Assembly (NCBI GenBank): GCA_009779195.1 | Contig: WRET01000018.1 | Span: 1 to 51,351, forward strand | Direction: 5' to 3' | Source of the DNA: Micrococcales bacterium | GTDB lineage: Bacteria > Actinomycetota > Actinomycetes > Actinomycetales > Cellulomonadaceae | DNA length: 51,351 nt | Part shown: in pieces, positions 42,557 to 51,351 of the stretch | How the letters are laid out: every line of letters starts with the position of its first letter | How positions within the stretch are numbered: the stretch's first letter is position 1 | Translations under genes and position numbers: made by a program | The notes under the pieces: generated by a model | What the model saw: the letters and a program-made list of their open reading frames with translations, nothing else | Databases searched by the model: none | Told to the model about the DNA's origin: nothing

Positions 42557-43471
42557 GTGTGGGAGGTTGTGGTCAGCCAGAGCGTGGACGCACCGGCGGT
42601 GCTGGCCCTTGCCGAGCGCTGCGAGCAGGTCGACGGTGTGGCGCCCTTGGACGAGGTTTCGCTGCTGGTGGTGCGGCACGGTGGCCAGGGGCAGCACCTG
42701 AGCGTGCACGACGGCACCCATCTCCTGGGGTACGCGCAGACGAGGTCCGATGCGCTGGGGTGGGTGGTCGAGCTTGTCGTGGACCCGGACTGCCGGCGCC
42801 GGGGGGTCGGCACGAGGCTGCTGAGGGCGGCGTGTGCACACGCCGAGGGACGGCCAGTGGAGGTGTGGGCGCACGGGGACCTGCCGGCCGCCGGGCGCTT
42901 GGTGGCCGCAGCGGGCGGACAGGCGGTGCGTTCGTTGTGGGTGCTGGGCCGTGACGTGGATGGCCTCAAGACACCACCAACGCCTCCCGGGGTGCACCTG
43001 CGGGCGTTTCGGCCCGGCGAGGACGAGAGCGCCTGGCTCGGCGTGAACGCACGTGCGTTCGCCGACCACGCGGAGCAGGGGCGGATCACCATGGACGACC
43101 TGCTCGTCCGTGAGCGTGAACCGTGGTTCGACCCCGAGGGTCTGGTGATGGCGGTCGACGCCGACGGCGCCCTGCTCGGTTCGGTGTGGACGAAGGTCCA
43201 CACACCGCACCTGGGGGAGATCTACGTGCTGGGGGTGGACCCTGCCGCCCAGGGCAAGGGCCTGGGACGTGTCCTGACTGCCGCAGGGCTGGACCACCTC
43301 GCGCGCCGGGGTGTGGCCCACGTGATGCTGTTCGTCGAGGCGGACAACTCCGCGGCGCTGACGACCTACCGCGCTGCCGGGTTCGTCGCAGAAGGTGTGC
43401 ACACCCGTTATCGCATCCCGGCCTTGTGGCCTGCCCTCGACCGCTCAGACAGTGACACCATGGAGGTATGA
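42557..43471 (+). CDS. mshD: Mycothiol synthase
   Basis: This enzyme acetylates Cys-GlcN-Ins, the last step of mycothiol synthesis. The protein of about 304 residues has two GNAT domains: acetyl-CoA motifs are [20 protein letters not shown] in the first and [20 protein letters not shown] in the second. [18 protein letters not shown] and [12 protein letters not shown] are MshD-specific. The exact start is uncertain; I use the GTG at 42557 because family similarity begins just after it. A GTG four codons later is possible. The stop overlaps ppk1 by four bases. Confidence 0.9.
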   Translation: MWEVVVSQSVDAPAVLALAERCEQVDGVAPLDEVSLLVVRHGGQGQHLSVHDGTHLLGYAQTRSDALGWVVELVVDPDCRRRGVGTRLLRAACAHAEGRPVEVWAHGDLPAAGRLVAAAGGQAVRSLWVLGRDVDGLKTPPTPPGVHLRAFRPGEDESAWLGVNARAFADHAEQGRITMDDLLVREREPWFDPEGLVMAVDADGALLGSVWTKVHTPHLGEIYVLGVDPAAQGKGLGRVLTAAGLDHLARRGVAHVMLFVEADNSAALTTYRAAGFVAEGVHTRYRIPALWPALDRSDSDTMEV

Positions 43472-45702
43472 CGGACACCCCGCTGCTCGGCGCTGCTGAG
43501 CTGGCAGCCCATATCGCTGAGCACGTCGCCGACGAACCAGGCCTCGACCCGAAACGGGACCTTCCTGCCTTGCCCGACGACCGGTTCGGCGACCGTGAGC
43601 TGTCCTGGCTGGCGTTCAACCAACGTGTCTTGGAGCTGGCCGAAGACCCGGGGGTCCCGCTGCTGGAACGTGTGCGGTTCCTGGCGATCTTCGCCTCCAA
43701 CCTCGACGAGTTCTTCATGGTCCGCGTGGCCGGTCTCAAACGCCGTATCGCCACCGGCCTGGCGGTGACCGGCGCCAACGGCCTGACCCCCCGAGAAGAG
43801 CTTGTGACGATCAGCGCTGAGGCCCACAGGCTCATGGACCGCCATGCCCGGGTGTTCACCGAACACGTGCAGCCCGCGCTCGCCGGTGAGGGCATCACGA
43901 TCGTGCGGTGGTCTGACCTGAACGCCGGTGAGCAGGACCGGTTGACCAAGTACTTCCGCAAACGCCTGTTCCCGGTGCTGACGCCGCTGGCGGTCGACCC
44001 GGCGCACCCGTTCCCCTACATCTCGGGGCTGTCTTTGAACCTGGCGATCTCCCTGGTCAACCCCGCCAGCGGCAAAGAGCACTTCGCCCGGGTCAAGGTG
44101 CCGCCGTTGCTGCCGCGGTACCTGGCCGTGGACGCCCGAGGCAAACCGTCGGTGCCTGACGAGCACTCCGCGTCCCGCGAGCGCGGTCCCATGTCGTTCG
44201 TGCCGATCGAGGACGTCATCGCCGAACACCTGTACTACCTGTTCCCTGGTATGGACGTGGAGGAGTTCCACACGTTCCGCGTGACCCGCAACGAAGACGT
44301 CGAGGTCGAAGAAGACGACGCGGAGAACCTGCTCAAGGCCATGGAGAAAGAGCTGCTCCGACGACGCTTCGGCCCGCCGGTGCGCCTGGAGCTCGCCGAG
44401 GGGATCAGCGACCGGGTCCGCGAGCTGCTCGTGCGCGAGCTGCGTATCGGCGAAGAGGACCTGTACGAGCTACCTGCCCCCCTGGACGCCACCGGGCTGA
44501 ACGTCATCGCCGACCTGGACCGTCCTGAGCTGCACTACCCGCCGTTCGTGCCCACCACGCACCGGCACCTGGCCGAGGTCGAGTCGGCCAACCCCACGGA
44601 TATCTTCGCGGCGATCAGGGCCCGCGACATCTTGCTGCACCACCCGTACGACTCCTTCTCCACCTCGGTGCAGCAGTTCTTGGAGCAGGCCGCCGGTGAC
44701 CCGGCGGTCTTGACCATCAAGCAGACCCTGTACCGCACGTCCGGGGACTCGCCGATCGTCGACGCGCTCATCGACGCCGCCGAGGCCGGCAAGCAGGTCC
44801 TGGCGCTGGTGGAGATCAAAGCCCGGTTCGACGAGCAGAACAACATCGGCTGGGCCCGTAAGCTCGAGCAGGCCGGGGTGCACGTGGTGTACGGGATCGT
44901 CGGGCTCAAGACGCACTGCAAGCTGTCGTTGGTGGTACGCCAAGAAGCTGACGGGCTGCGGCGCTACTCGCATGTCGGCACAGGGAACTACCACCCCAAG
45001 ACCGCACGCCTGTACACCGACCTGGGCCTGCTGACCTGCGACTCTGAGGTGGGCCAGGACCTGACCCGGCTTTTCAACCAGCTGTCCGGGTACGCTCCGC
45101 GCTCGCGTTTCCACCGGCTGTTGGTCGCCCCGCGCCAGATCCGCACCGGTCTGGTCGAACGGATCGAGCGCGAGGCTGCTGCGGCCAGGGACGGCGCCGA
45201 GGCGTGGATCAAGATCAAGGTCAACTCCATGGTCGACGAGACTGTCATCGACGCGCTGTACCGCGCGTCAGGCGACGGGGTGCCGATCGACATCAACGTC
45301 CGCGGGATCTGCGCGTTACGTGCTGGGGTGCCAGGGCTGTCAGAGACGATCCGGGTGCGTTCGGTGCTCGGGCGGTTCTTGGAGCACTCGCGGATCTTCG
45401 CGTTCGCCCACTCCCAGCCTGGCCCCGACGACGACTTTACTGGTCCGGAGGTGCTCATCGGCTCGTCCGACCTCATGCACCGCAACCTGGACCGTCGCGT
45501 CGAAGCGCTCGTGCGTATCGCGTCGGAGGAGCACGTCGCCGAGTGTGTCGAGCTGGTCGACCTGTCTGTGGCTGACACCACCGCGTCGTGGTGGGCCGAA
45601 CCGGACGGCAGCTGGACGCGCCACCACATCGACGTCCACGGTGCGTTGCTGGCCGACCTGCAGTCGTTGCTGATCGCCCGGCAACGACGGCCGCGCCGGT
45701 GA
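43468..45702 (+). CDS. ppk1: Polyphosphate kinase 1
   Basis: This 744-residue enzyme reversibly makes polyphosphate from ATP. The N-terminal domain starts with [20 protein letters not shown] and [16 protein letters not shown]. The catalytic domain has [40 protein letters not shown], the phosphorylated histidine H483 in [13 protein letters not shown], and [19 protein letters not shown]. All four PPK1 domains are present. The order mshD-ppk1-mutT1 is conserved in many actinobacteria. The stop overlaps the next start (GTGA). Confidence 0.97.
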   Translation: MTDTPLLGAAELAAHIAEHVADEPGLDPKRDLPALPDDRFGDRELSWLAFNQRVLELAEDPGVPLLERVRFLAIFASNLDEFFMVRVAGLKRRIATGLAVTGANGLTPREELVTISAEAHRLMDRHARVFTEHVQPALAGEGITIVRWSDLNAGEQDRLTKYFRKRLFPVLTPLAVDPAHPFPYISGLSLNLAISLVNPASGKEHFARVKVPPLLPRYLAVDARGKPSVPDEHSASRERGPMSFVPIEDVIAEHLYYLFPGMDVEEFHTFRVTRNEDVEVEEDDAENLLKAMEKELLRRRFGPPVRLELAEGISDRVRELLVRELRIGEEDLYELPAPLDATGLNVIADLDRPELHYPPFVPTTHRHLAEVESANPTDIFAAIRARDILLHHPYDSFSTSVQQFLEQAAGDPAVLTIKQTLYRTSGDSPIVDALIDAAEAGKQVLALVEIKARFDEQNNIGWARKLEQAGVHVVYGIVGLKTHCKLSLVVRQEADGLRRYSHVGTGNYHPKTARLYTDLGLLTCDSEVGQDLTRLFNQLSGYAPRSRFHRLLVAPRQIRTGLVERIEREAAAARDGAEAWIKIKVNSMVDETVIDALYRASGDGVPIDINVRGICALRAGVPGLSETIRVRSVLGRFLEHSRIFAFAHSQPGPDDDFTGPEVLIGSSDLMHRNLDRRVEALVRIASEEHVAECVELVDLSVADTTASWWAEPDGSWTRHHIDVHGALLADLQSLLIARQRRPRR

Positions 45703-46673
45703 CCCGGGCGGCGAAAGCACCAGAGCCGACGGTGGTGGCCGCTGGGGCCCTGGTGTGGCGGGTGCGCGGCGGCGAGCTCCAGGTCGCCCTGGTGCACCGG
45801 CCGCGTTACAAGGACTGGTCGTGGCCCAAAGGCAAGGCTGAGCCCGGCGAGACCCTCGTGGGCACAGCCGTGCGGGAGGTCGCCGAGGAGACCGGTATGG
45901 AGGTGGTGCTCGGCCGCCCCCTGCCCGGCCTGCGCTACAACGTCGGTGGGCGCTCCAAACAGGTGCACTACTGGGCGGCCCAGGTCGGAGGACGCGGCGA
46001 CGTGGCGCTGACGGCCCGGTTGGCCACACCGCATGTGCGCGGTGTCGAGATCGACGACGTGCGCTGGTTCGACGCAGCAGCGGCAACCCGGCGGCTGAGC
46101 CGGGCCTCGGACCGCCAACCACTGGTGGCGCTCGTCCGCGCGCACCACGACGGGCTGCTGGGCACCCGGGCGCTGGCGGTCGTGCGCCACGCACGGGCCC
46201 GTAAACGTGCCAGCTGGGACGGTGTCGAGGCAGACCGGCCTCTGACCCGCTCAGGCCAGGCCCAGACACCTGGTGTGGTGGACCTGCTGTCGGCGTTCGG
46301 CGTCGCCGCGGTGACCACCAGCCCGTGGAAACGTTGCCGCCAGACCGTCGCGCCCTACGCCAGGGCCACCGGTCTGACGCTGGACATGGTCGACGCCCTC
46401 ACCGAGGACGCCCACGCCGCATCTCCTGCACGTGCCGCTGCCCAGGTCGAAAAGCTGCTCACTGCCAGCACTGACACCGCGCTGTGCACCCACCGTCCCG
46501 TGATGCCCACAGTCTTGGACGTCCTGGCCACGCACAGCCCGCGCGCCGTCGCCGACATCTTGCCCAGCGCCGACCCGTTCCTCAAACCCGGGCATATCTT
46601 GGTCGTGCACGTCGTGGACACCAGCGTCGGTCCCCGACTCGTCGCTGCCCAGACCCTCAGCCCGTGCGGCTAG
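45699..46673 (+). CDS. NUDIX hydrolase/histidine phosphatase fusion (MutT1-like)
   Basis: This 324-residue two-domain protein resembles mycobacterial MutT1, which cleans oxidised or unusual nucleotides. Residues 15-150 are a NUDIX domain with an intact box: GKAEPGE, seven residues, then REVAEETGM. Residues 165-320 are a histidine phosphatase domain, with [11 protein letters not shown] as the RHx motif and [12 protein letters not shown] as the second histidine. The start is a GTG overlapping the ppk1 stop. It may also act on diadenosine polyphosphates, which would connect to ppk1; that link is inference. Confidence 0.92.
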   Translation: MTRAAKAPEPTVVAAGALVWRVRGGELQVALVHRPRYKDWSWPKGKAEPGETLVGTAVREVAEETGMEVVLGRPLPGLRYNVGGRSKQVHYWAAQVGGRGDVALTARLATPHVRGVEIDDVRWFDAAAATRRLSRASDRQPLVALVRAHHDGLLGTRALAVVRHARARKRASWDGVEADRPLTRSGQAQTPGVVDLLSAFGVAAVTTSPWKRCRQTVAPYARATGLTLDMVDALTEDAHAASPARAAAQVEKLLTASTDTALCTHRPVMPTVLDVLATHSPRAVADILPSADPFLKPGHILVVHVVDTSVGPRLVAAQTLSPCG

Positions 46674-46690
46674 GGCCACAGGGCGAGGGG

Positions 46691-47362
46691 CTACTGTGCT
46701 GACTCGGCGAGCATGTCTGCCCACGCGTACAGGGCTTGGCGCAGCCGGCGCACCGACCCAGCGCGACCGTCGTCGGCCTCCATGAGATGACGTGCGTCGT
46801 CCATCCGGCCGTCACGGATCGCCACGAGCACCTGCGCGGTGCTCCGGTGGTGCGCGGAGTGCGCAGCAGCGGCTTCGGCGATCCGGGCGTCTAGCGCCGC
46901 GGCCCGGTACGCGCGCAGGCGGTGGGTCACCGGGCACGAGTCTTCGTCGAGGATCTCGCGTATCACGGTGCCGGAGACCGGGCGGCGTCCTGCCACGACG
47001 TCCTGGAGCAGGACGGTCCAGCCGTCCATGATGGCCAGGGCTGCGATCAGCGGTTGGTGGTTGGGTTTGTCGAGCCGGCTCACACGGGGTCTCAGGGCCG
47101 TGGTGGACCCGCCCAGTGCCGGCGTGCCGGGGCGCCACGCCGGCGTCTCAGGCACAGAGTCGACGACGACGTTCTGGAGTGCGTCAGCGGCGGCCTGGAG
47201 GGTTTCGAGGCGTCTGGCGGTCTGGGCGATCTCAGTGCTCAAGGCGGCCACCTCCATGACCACGTCAACGTCGCCACCAGGCCCGGCACTTCGCACACCC
47301 GGCTCATGGCCGTCGTGGTCGAGGTGTCCCCCTAGCGTTGCCTGACCGTACGGGCTCGTCAT
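46691..47362 (-). CDS. Uncharacterised helical protein
   Basis: I do not recognise this protein of about 223 residues. There is no signal peptide or membrane helix. Residues 35-65 form an amphipathic or coiled-coil helix (VVMEVAALSTEIAQTARRLE). The rest is Ala/Arg-rich and mostly helical, including a segment with RAYRAAALDARIAEAAAAHS and a C-terminal helix LRQALYAWADMLAESAQ. I start at the second of two adjacent ATGs, seven bases after GAAGG. It shares direction with the membrane protein gene upstream; the 187-base gap between them has no recognised feature. Confidence 0.65.
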   Translation of the reverse strand: MTSPYGQATLGGHLDHDGHEPGVRSAGPGGDVDVVMEVAALSTEIAQTARRLETLQAAADALQNVVVDSVPETPAWRPGTPALGGSTTALRPRVSRLDKPNHQPLIAALAIMDGWTVLLQDVVAGRRPVSGTVIREILDEDSCPVTHRLRAYRAAALDARIAEAAAAHSAHHRSTAQVLVAIRDGRMDDARHLMEADDGRAGSVRRLRQALYAWADMLAESAQ

Positions 47363-47549
47363 CATTCCGCCTTCCATCCATGGACCGTCGGTGATCGGTG
47401 CGACACCGTGGGCGTCGTGGCTACCCCTTCGGCGCTGAGCGTGCGTCGGTGACCAGTGGCCAGGCCGTTGTGCGTGGTTTTCGCAACGTTGGGTACGGGT
47501 GCGGCGACCGTGTGCGTGGGCCACGACGAAACGTGCAGACGACGGTCGC

Positions 47550-48335
47550 CTACGCGGCTGCCTGCGGGGGAACCATGCGGATGAGCGAGATCTTCTGCCA
47601 GATCTTGCGGCTCATCGAGGCGGTGAGGGTCTCGATCTCCGAGACGGTGTCCAGGACGACCGCGTCGGTGGTGTCTTCGCCGCACAAGGCCGCAGCTTTC
47701 GCCGTCAAGGAGAGCACCTCGGAGCAGAACTCTAGGTACCGCACCAGGGAGTCGGTGTCCATGACGCGGTGGGAGTCTTCGGCGCTGACCGGTTCTTTGC
47801 TGCCGGTGTGCTTGCTGGCTTGGTGCATGTCGGTGACGTGGGCCAGCGAACGCAGCCGGTACAGCAACCCCAGCAGCCGTCGCCGTTCGACCCGTTCGGG
47901 CAGCGACTGCAAGAACCAGATGGCCAGACCGGCGAACACCACGTCGTTGACACCGGACTCGACCACCCCGAACCATTCGAAACCGCGCACGTCGTCTCCG
48001 GTCCCGGCGTGCACCGCGGAGGCCACACCCGCCACGATGAGGGCGACCAGGCACGCGATGGCGGCGCGGGACGTGACCCGCACAACCACACGCCGTCGTG
48101 CCTGGCGGGTGCCCGCCTGGATCCTCACCACGACCTGGCGCACCTCGTCGGCGACGTCCGCCAGGTGCCGGCCGGGCATGGCGGTGGAGATCCTCTCGTG
48201 CAGACGTTCGAGCGTCGCTTCGACGTGCACGGCGTCGAGGCGGTCGAAACGGCCAGACTTGGGTATGTCTGCCCCAAGGTCGCTTCCGCCGAACCACAGG
48301 AACGACGGCCCTGGTCCTGGGCCCAGCCCTGTCAT
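47550..48335 (-). CDS. Uncharacterised two-helix membrane protein
   Basis: I do not recognise this 261-residue protein. Two membrane helices lie in the middle: AAIACLVALIVAGVASAVHA and, about 25 residues later, NDVVFAGLAIWFLQSL. Both flanks are cytoplasmic by charge: an N-terminal helical region (VEATLERLHERISTAMPGRH) and a C-terminal helical region with SLVRYLEFCSEVLSLTAKAA and LDTVSEIETLTASMSRKIWQ. The start overlaps the HAD gene's stop by four bases, so it is coupled to that gene. Confidence 0.7.
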   Translation of the reverse strand: MTGLGPGPGPSFLWFGGSDLGADIPKSGRFDRLDAVHVEATLERLHERISTAMPGRHLADVADEVRQVVVRIQAGTRQARRRVVVRVTSRAAIACLVALIVAGVASAVHAGTGDDVRGFEWFGVVESGVNDVVFAGLAIWFLQSLPERVERRRLLGLLYRLRSLAHVTDMHQASKHTGSKEPVSAEDSHRVMDTDSLVRYLEFCSEVLSLTAKAAALCGEDTTDAVVLDTVSEIETLTASMSRKIWQKISLIRMVPPQAAA

Positions 48336-49156
48336 GGTCGACCTCCGGGTAGCTGTGCGCAGCGTTCCAGGAGAGTGGCCACACCGTCGTCGGCGTTGGA
48401 CGCGAGGACCTCGTCGACGACTGCGCGTACGCAGGGGTCGGCGTTGGCCACGGCGAACGACCGTCCTGCCCAGGCCAGCATGGGCAGGTCGTTCGGGGCG
48501 TCACCCACAGCCCAGACGGTGCCAGGAGCGATCTGGCGTGCGTGCGCCCAGGCCGCGAGCGTGGCGGCTTTGGTCACCCCCGGGGCGGCGATCTCTGCCA
48601 ACCCGGCGACCCCCGACGACGAGGCTGTGGCCAGGTCGCCGACGGCCTCGCCCACTGCGGCGAGGAACTCCGGGTGGTCAGTGTGGGGGTCCATGACCAG
48701 CAGCTTCAACGTCGTGGCAGGCAGGGCGTCCTCGATGCGGTCGACGCACGGGCTGCCCGGCGGGACGGGGTGGCCGGAGTCGAACTGGCGCTCGCGGGCG
48801 ATCCCGTCGGCGCACTCGGTGGCGAGCTGGACCGTCGGGCCGAGCCGGTCGCGCAGCCGTGCGACCAGCGTCGCGACGAGGTCTGGGCCCATACCGTGCT
48901 GTTCGACGACGGTCAGTGTCGCCACGTCCACCACCGACGCGCCGTTGGCGCAGATCGCTGTGCCGTGCCTTCCGACGAGGCCAGCCACCGGCGCGAGCCA
49001 ACGGTGCGGCCGCGCTGTGACGAACACCACCTGCACCCCTGCGTCCTGCGCGGCTCCCAGCGCTGCGGCTGTGCGCGGCGACACCGAGCAGTCAGGCCGT
49101 AGCAAGGTCCCGTCCAGGTCGGTGGCCAGCAGCCGGGGACGCTCCACACGGGCCAT
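48332..49156 (-). CDS. HAD superfamily phosphatase (Cof/IIB type)
   Basis: This 274-residue HAD hydrolase has all four motifs: LLATDLDGTLL with the nucleophile Asp, VVFVTARPHR, the lysine in APGVTKAATLAA, and AVGDAPNDLPMLAWA. The type IIB cap lies between motifs 2 and 3. Such enzymes dephosphorylate sugar phosphates or similar small metabolites; the substrate is not evident. It is the first gene of a likely unit with the membrane protein gene that overlaps its end. Confidence 0.92.
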   Translation of the reverse strand: MARVERPRLLATDLDGTLLRPDCSVSPRTAAALGAAQDAGVQVVFVTARPHRWLAPVAGLVGRHGTAICANGASVVDVATLTVVEQHGMGPDLVATLVARLRDRLGPTVQLATECADGIARERQFDSGHPVPPGSPCVDRIEDALPATTLKLLVMDPHTDHPEFLAAVGEAVGDLATASSSGVAGLAEIAAPGVTKAATLAAWAHARQIAPGTVWAVGDAPNDLPMLAWAGRSFAVANADPCVRAVVDEVLASNADDGVATLLERCAQLPGGRP

Positions 49157-49212
49157 GGTGCCATGCCACGCACCGCCGGAGAGCCCAATGCCGCAAAACG
49201 CGCGACACAGTG

Positions 49213-49354
49213 GGGCGAGACAGTGGGTGGGGCGAGACAGTGGGGACGGTTCCTGCTGTCTTGCCCGCTGCGCCGTCCCACGGCGCAGTCAGCAAGACAA
49301 CGGCGCAGTCAGCAAGACAGAGGAACCGTCCCCACTGTCTCGCCCCGTCTCGCC
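49213..49354. repeat. GGGGACGGTTCCT-family hairpin repeat with internal duplication
   Basis: A full element with arms GGGCGAGACAGTGGGG and complement is preceded by a second GGGGCGAGACAGTGGG start. The inner right arm is duplicated in tandem as two 20-bp units of CGGCGCAGTCAGCAAGACA plus A or G (49280-49319). It fills the gap between the HAD and glycosidase genes. Confidence 0.85.
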
Positions 49355-49370
49355 CGTCCGAACCTCTGGG

Positions 49371-50618
49371 TCAGCCGATCAGGATTTGGCCGGAGGGGGT
49401 GCGGACCTGGGCTCGGGGGGTGGTGGTGATGTCGAGGTCGACGATGAGGGCCTTGTCTTCGGCGGTTGTCCTGTAGACGTAGCGGGTGTTGGTCAGCTCT
49501 AGGGTGGTGGTGCGGGCGTGGACCAGCCAGGGGTGGCGGCGGCGGAGGGCTAGCAGGTCGTGGTAGTGGCGGAAGGTTGTCGGCTGGGGGCTGGGGGGAT
49601 GGGGGGGGAAGGAGGGACGGACGGCGTCGTCGCCGTCCCAGCCGTCGGTTTTTGCTCCGGTCCAGCCGAGCTCGTCGCCGGCGTAGATGCTGGGGACACC
49701 GGCGACGGTGGCGAGGACGGCGACGGCCAGGGTTGCGGCTTCAGGGCCGACCTTGGAGGCGATGCGGGTGACGTCGTGGTTGCCCAGGAAGGTGTTGGGC
49801 ACGAACGTGCTGGCCATCTCGCTGTGGCGGCGCAGGGCCCAGTCCAGCTCGTAGAAGTTGCGGTCCACCAGGGACGACCAGACGGCTTTCCACAGCTGGT
49901 ACTGGGTGAGCGAGTCGACGGTGGAGTCGGCGACGAACTGCCGGTAGTCGCCGTGGATCACCTCGGCCAAGAACCACGTGTCGGGATGTGCAGCCCTTGC
50001 GCGTGGCAGGACATCGGCCCAGAAGTCGGGGGGTACGGCGTACGCGGCGTCCAGGCGCCAGGCGTCGACCCCGCGGGAGGTCCACCGGTCGAAGATGCCG
50101 ACAGCCCAGTCGCGGACTGCTGGGTTGGCGTGGTTGAGCTCGACCAGGCCGTCATGGCCTTCGAACACGGCTGGCCGGGGGCCGTCGTCGGCGTCCCAGT
50201 CGACAGCGAACCAGTCGCCGTACTGGCTGGCAGGGCCCTCGGCCAACGCCTGGCGGACGAAACGGTGGTCGCGGCTGAGATGGTTGAGCACCCCGTCGAG
50301 GCACACACGCACGCCCCGGTCGTGGGCGGCAGCGACCAGCGCGTCCAGGTCGTCGTCGGTGCCCAGGCGCGGGTCGATGTGGTCGTGGTCGAGGGTGTCG
50401 TACCCGTGGGTCGCCGACGTGAACACCGGGCCCAGCAACAACCCGTTGGCCCCCAGCGCCACCAGGTGGTCCAGCCAGGGGGTGATCTGCCCCAGCCGGT
50501 GCCGACCCGCCGCCTGCTCAGCCTCTGGGCTGTCGGGGCCGGGCCACTGCCGGATCGGCGCTCCGACGAACCCCAACGGGTAGGCGTGCCACCAGATCAT
50601 GTGGTCTGTCCAGCGCAT
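49371..50618 (-). CDS. GH13 alpha-amylase family glycosidase
   Basis: This 415-residue GH13 protein has no signal peptide, so it probably acts on cytoplasmic alpha-glucans or oligosaccharides. The conserved regions are VCLDGVLNH (I), VDAWRLDAAYAV with the nucleophile Asp (II), WFLAEVI with the acid/base Glu (III) and TFLGNHDVTR (IV). The C-terminal beta domain is short. The strong ribosome-binding site GGGAGGATCC just before the ATG fixes the start; the frame remains open upstream through repeats. Its exact specificity cannot be stated. Confidence 0.92.
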   Translation of the reverse strand: MRWTDHMIWWHAYPLGFVGAPIRQWPGPDSPEAEQAAGRHRLGQITPWLDHLVALGANGLLLGPVFTSATHGYDTLDHDHIDPRLGTDDDLDALVAAAHDRGVRVCLDGVLNHLSRDHRFVRQALAEGPASQYGDWFAVDWDADDGPRPAVFEGHDGLVELNHANPAVRDWAVGIFDRWTSRGVDAWRLDAAYAVPPDFWADVLPRARAAHPDTWFLAEVIHGDYRQFVADSTVDSLTQYQLWKAVWSSLVDRNFYELDWALRRHSEMASTFVPNTFLGNHDVTRIASKVGPEAATLAVAVLATVAGVPSIYAGDELGWTGAKTDGWDGDDAVRPSFPPHPPSPQPTTFRHYHDLLALRRRHPWLVHARTTTLELTNTRYVYRTTAEDKALIVDLDITTTPRAQVRTPSGQILIG

Positions 50619-50705
50619 GGATCCTCCCACCGTGAGGATGGCACGTCGGGTCCCGTTCCCGCCAGACCTTCCCCCAAAGACGCCTGGCCCAGGTCCCACA
50701 GGTAG

Positions 50706-50847
50706 AGACAGGACAGTAGGGACGGTTCCTCTGTCTTGCTCGCTGTGCGGGGGCCGGGCGAGACGGTGGGGACGGTTCCTCAGTCTTGCTCGCTGCGCCG
50801 CGGCGCAGCTTGGCAAGACAGCAGGAACCGTCCCCACCGTCTCGCCC
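50706..50847. repeat. GGGGACGGTTCCT-family hairpin repeats before tRNA-Leu
   Basis: A left half copy (from about 50706) is followed by a full reverse-orientation copy at 50756-50847 with arms GGGCGAGACGGTGGGG and complement. Together they occupy most of the gap between the glycosidase start and the tRNA. Confidence 0.85.
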
Positions 50848-50925
50848 TCGTGCGTCGTCTCACGTCATCACCTAGGAACTGAGCGGCCCCCCACACCGCA
50901 CCTGTGCTAGCCTGTCTCCTCGCAC

Positions 50926-51008
50926 GCGTGAGTGGCGAAATGGCAGACGCGCTGGCTTCAGGTGCCAGTGCCCGCAAGGGCGTGCGGGTTCAAGTCCCGC
51001 CTCACGCA
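50926..51008 (+). tRNA. tRNA-Leu(CAG)
   Basis: The acceptor GCGTGAG pairs with CTCACGC. The anticodon arm CTGGC-TTCAGGT-GCCAG gives anticodon CAG, reading CTG. The long variable arm (TGCCCGCAAGGGCG) marks a class II tRNA and the T arm is GCGGG-TTCAAGT-CCCGC. The discriminator is A, and CCA is encoded at 51009-51011. Confidence 0.96.
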
Positions 51009-51062
51009 CCAGTCCTGGGTGTCCCATGCTCGCCACTGGCGAGCTTTGGGGCCTGGTGCACC

Positions 51063-51125
51063 ATGCGGGGGCGCAGCCCCCGCACCCCGCCCGGGGGCGA
51101 CCCCCGGACCCCCTCTCGGCCCTGG
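51063..51125. repeat. GC-rich double-dyad repeat downstream of tRNA-Leu
   Basis: GCGGGGG/CCCCCGC and CCGGGGG/CCCCCGG dyads followed by CCCCTCTCGGCCC repeat the block at 131-199 almost exactly. Both copies start about 55 bases past a tRNA gene. Confidence 0.75.
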
Positions 51126-51169
51126 TGGGCCTTGGTGAGACGACGTGCGAGGGCGAGACGGTGGCGCGA

Positions 51170-51351
51170 GGGCGAGACGGTGGGGACGGTTCCTGCTGTC
51201 TTGCCAAGCTGCGCCGCGGCGCAGCGAGCAAGACTGAGGAACCGTCCCCACCGTCTCGCCCGGACCCGGCCCAGCAGGCAGAACATGAGGGACGTCTCGC
51301 CCGGTCTGGGGGCCGCTCAAGACTGAGGAACCGTCCCCACCGTCTCGCCCG
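51170..51351. repeat. GGGGACGGTTCCT-family hairpin repeats at the window end
   Basis: A full copy spans 51170-51261 (arms GGGCGAGACGGTGGGG and complement), with an extra partial start at about 51150. A right half copy follows at 51319-51351, cut by the window edge. Confidence 0.85.

Overview
The window is high-GC DNA with dense, mostly short-spaced genes and many GTG/TTG starts. An actinobacterium is indicated by mycothiol synthase (mshD), NrdH, a dnaK-grpE-dnaJ-hspR operon with HAIR operators, a sigE-type ECF/ZAS anti-sigma pair, a DtxR/IdeR regulator, a sortase LAATG protein and a c-di-AMP riboswitch in front of NlpC/P60 hydrolases. Gene content fits Micrococcales (Cellulomonadaceae/Jonesiaceae-like), but I cannot name a species. 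Most of it reads as chromosome core with two accessory patches.

Layout. 1-5.4 kb (accessory): a partial tRNA-Ser(GCT), repeats, two RHH/PIN toxin-antitoxin loci, an AlbA/HATPase regulator, a DUF6882 protein and gene debris. 5.5-14.9 kb: SDR oxidoreductase, lipoprotein, purine permease, UDP-glucose dehydrogenase, DUF4012 envelope protein, LAATG surface protein, serC and a DtxR-type regulator. 15.1-16.8 kb: c-di-AMP riboswitch and two tandem NlpC/P60 hydrolases. 17-22.1 kb: HNH nuclease, O-methyltransferase, sigE-rseA-tatB, trpS and a 2'-5' RNA ligase-like gene. 22.2-28.3 kb: HspR-controlled chaperone operon, then a membrane-anchored Hsp70-like protein. 28.5-33.8 kb (accessory): Rpn nuclease with a duplicated tail, a MITE-like element, an FtsH-like AAA protease, RHH/PIN and HEPN/MNT toxin-antitoxin loci. 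33.8-37.5 kb: rmuC, M20 amidohydrolase, manC. 37.8-41.4 kb: sdhCDAB. 41.9-46.7 kb: nrdH with NrdR and DnaA boxes, mshD, ppk1, MutT1-like. 46.7-50.6 kb: two unrecognised proteins, HAD phosphatase, GH13 glycosidase. The window ends in tRNA-Leu(CAG) and repeats.

The most distinctive signals are not single genes. (i) A family of about 100-bp hairpin repeats built on GGGGACGGTTCCT occupies six intergenic sites, and two of these lie behind tRNA genes together with a second GC-rich repeat. (ii) Short sequence matches show fragments of genes elsewhere in the window: an antitoxin with an in-frame deletion, a nucleotidyltransferase tail, an rmuC fragment and a duplicated Rpn tail. (iii) Three toxin-antitoxin loci share one promoter design: a -10 hexamer 6-7 bases before the start codon, inside a palindrome. 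(iv) A nested palindrome at 1481-1549, a five-copy GTGCGAAC palindrome at 26237-26319 and a 167-bp element with 27-bp terminal inverted repeats at 29736-29902 are unexplained structures. No CRISPR array, complete insertion sequence or prophage was seen.
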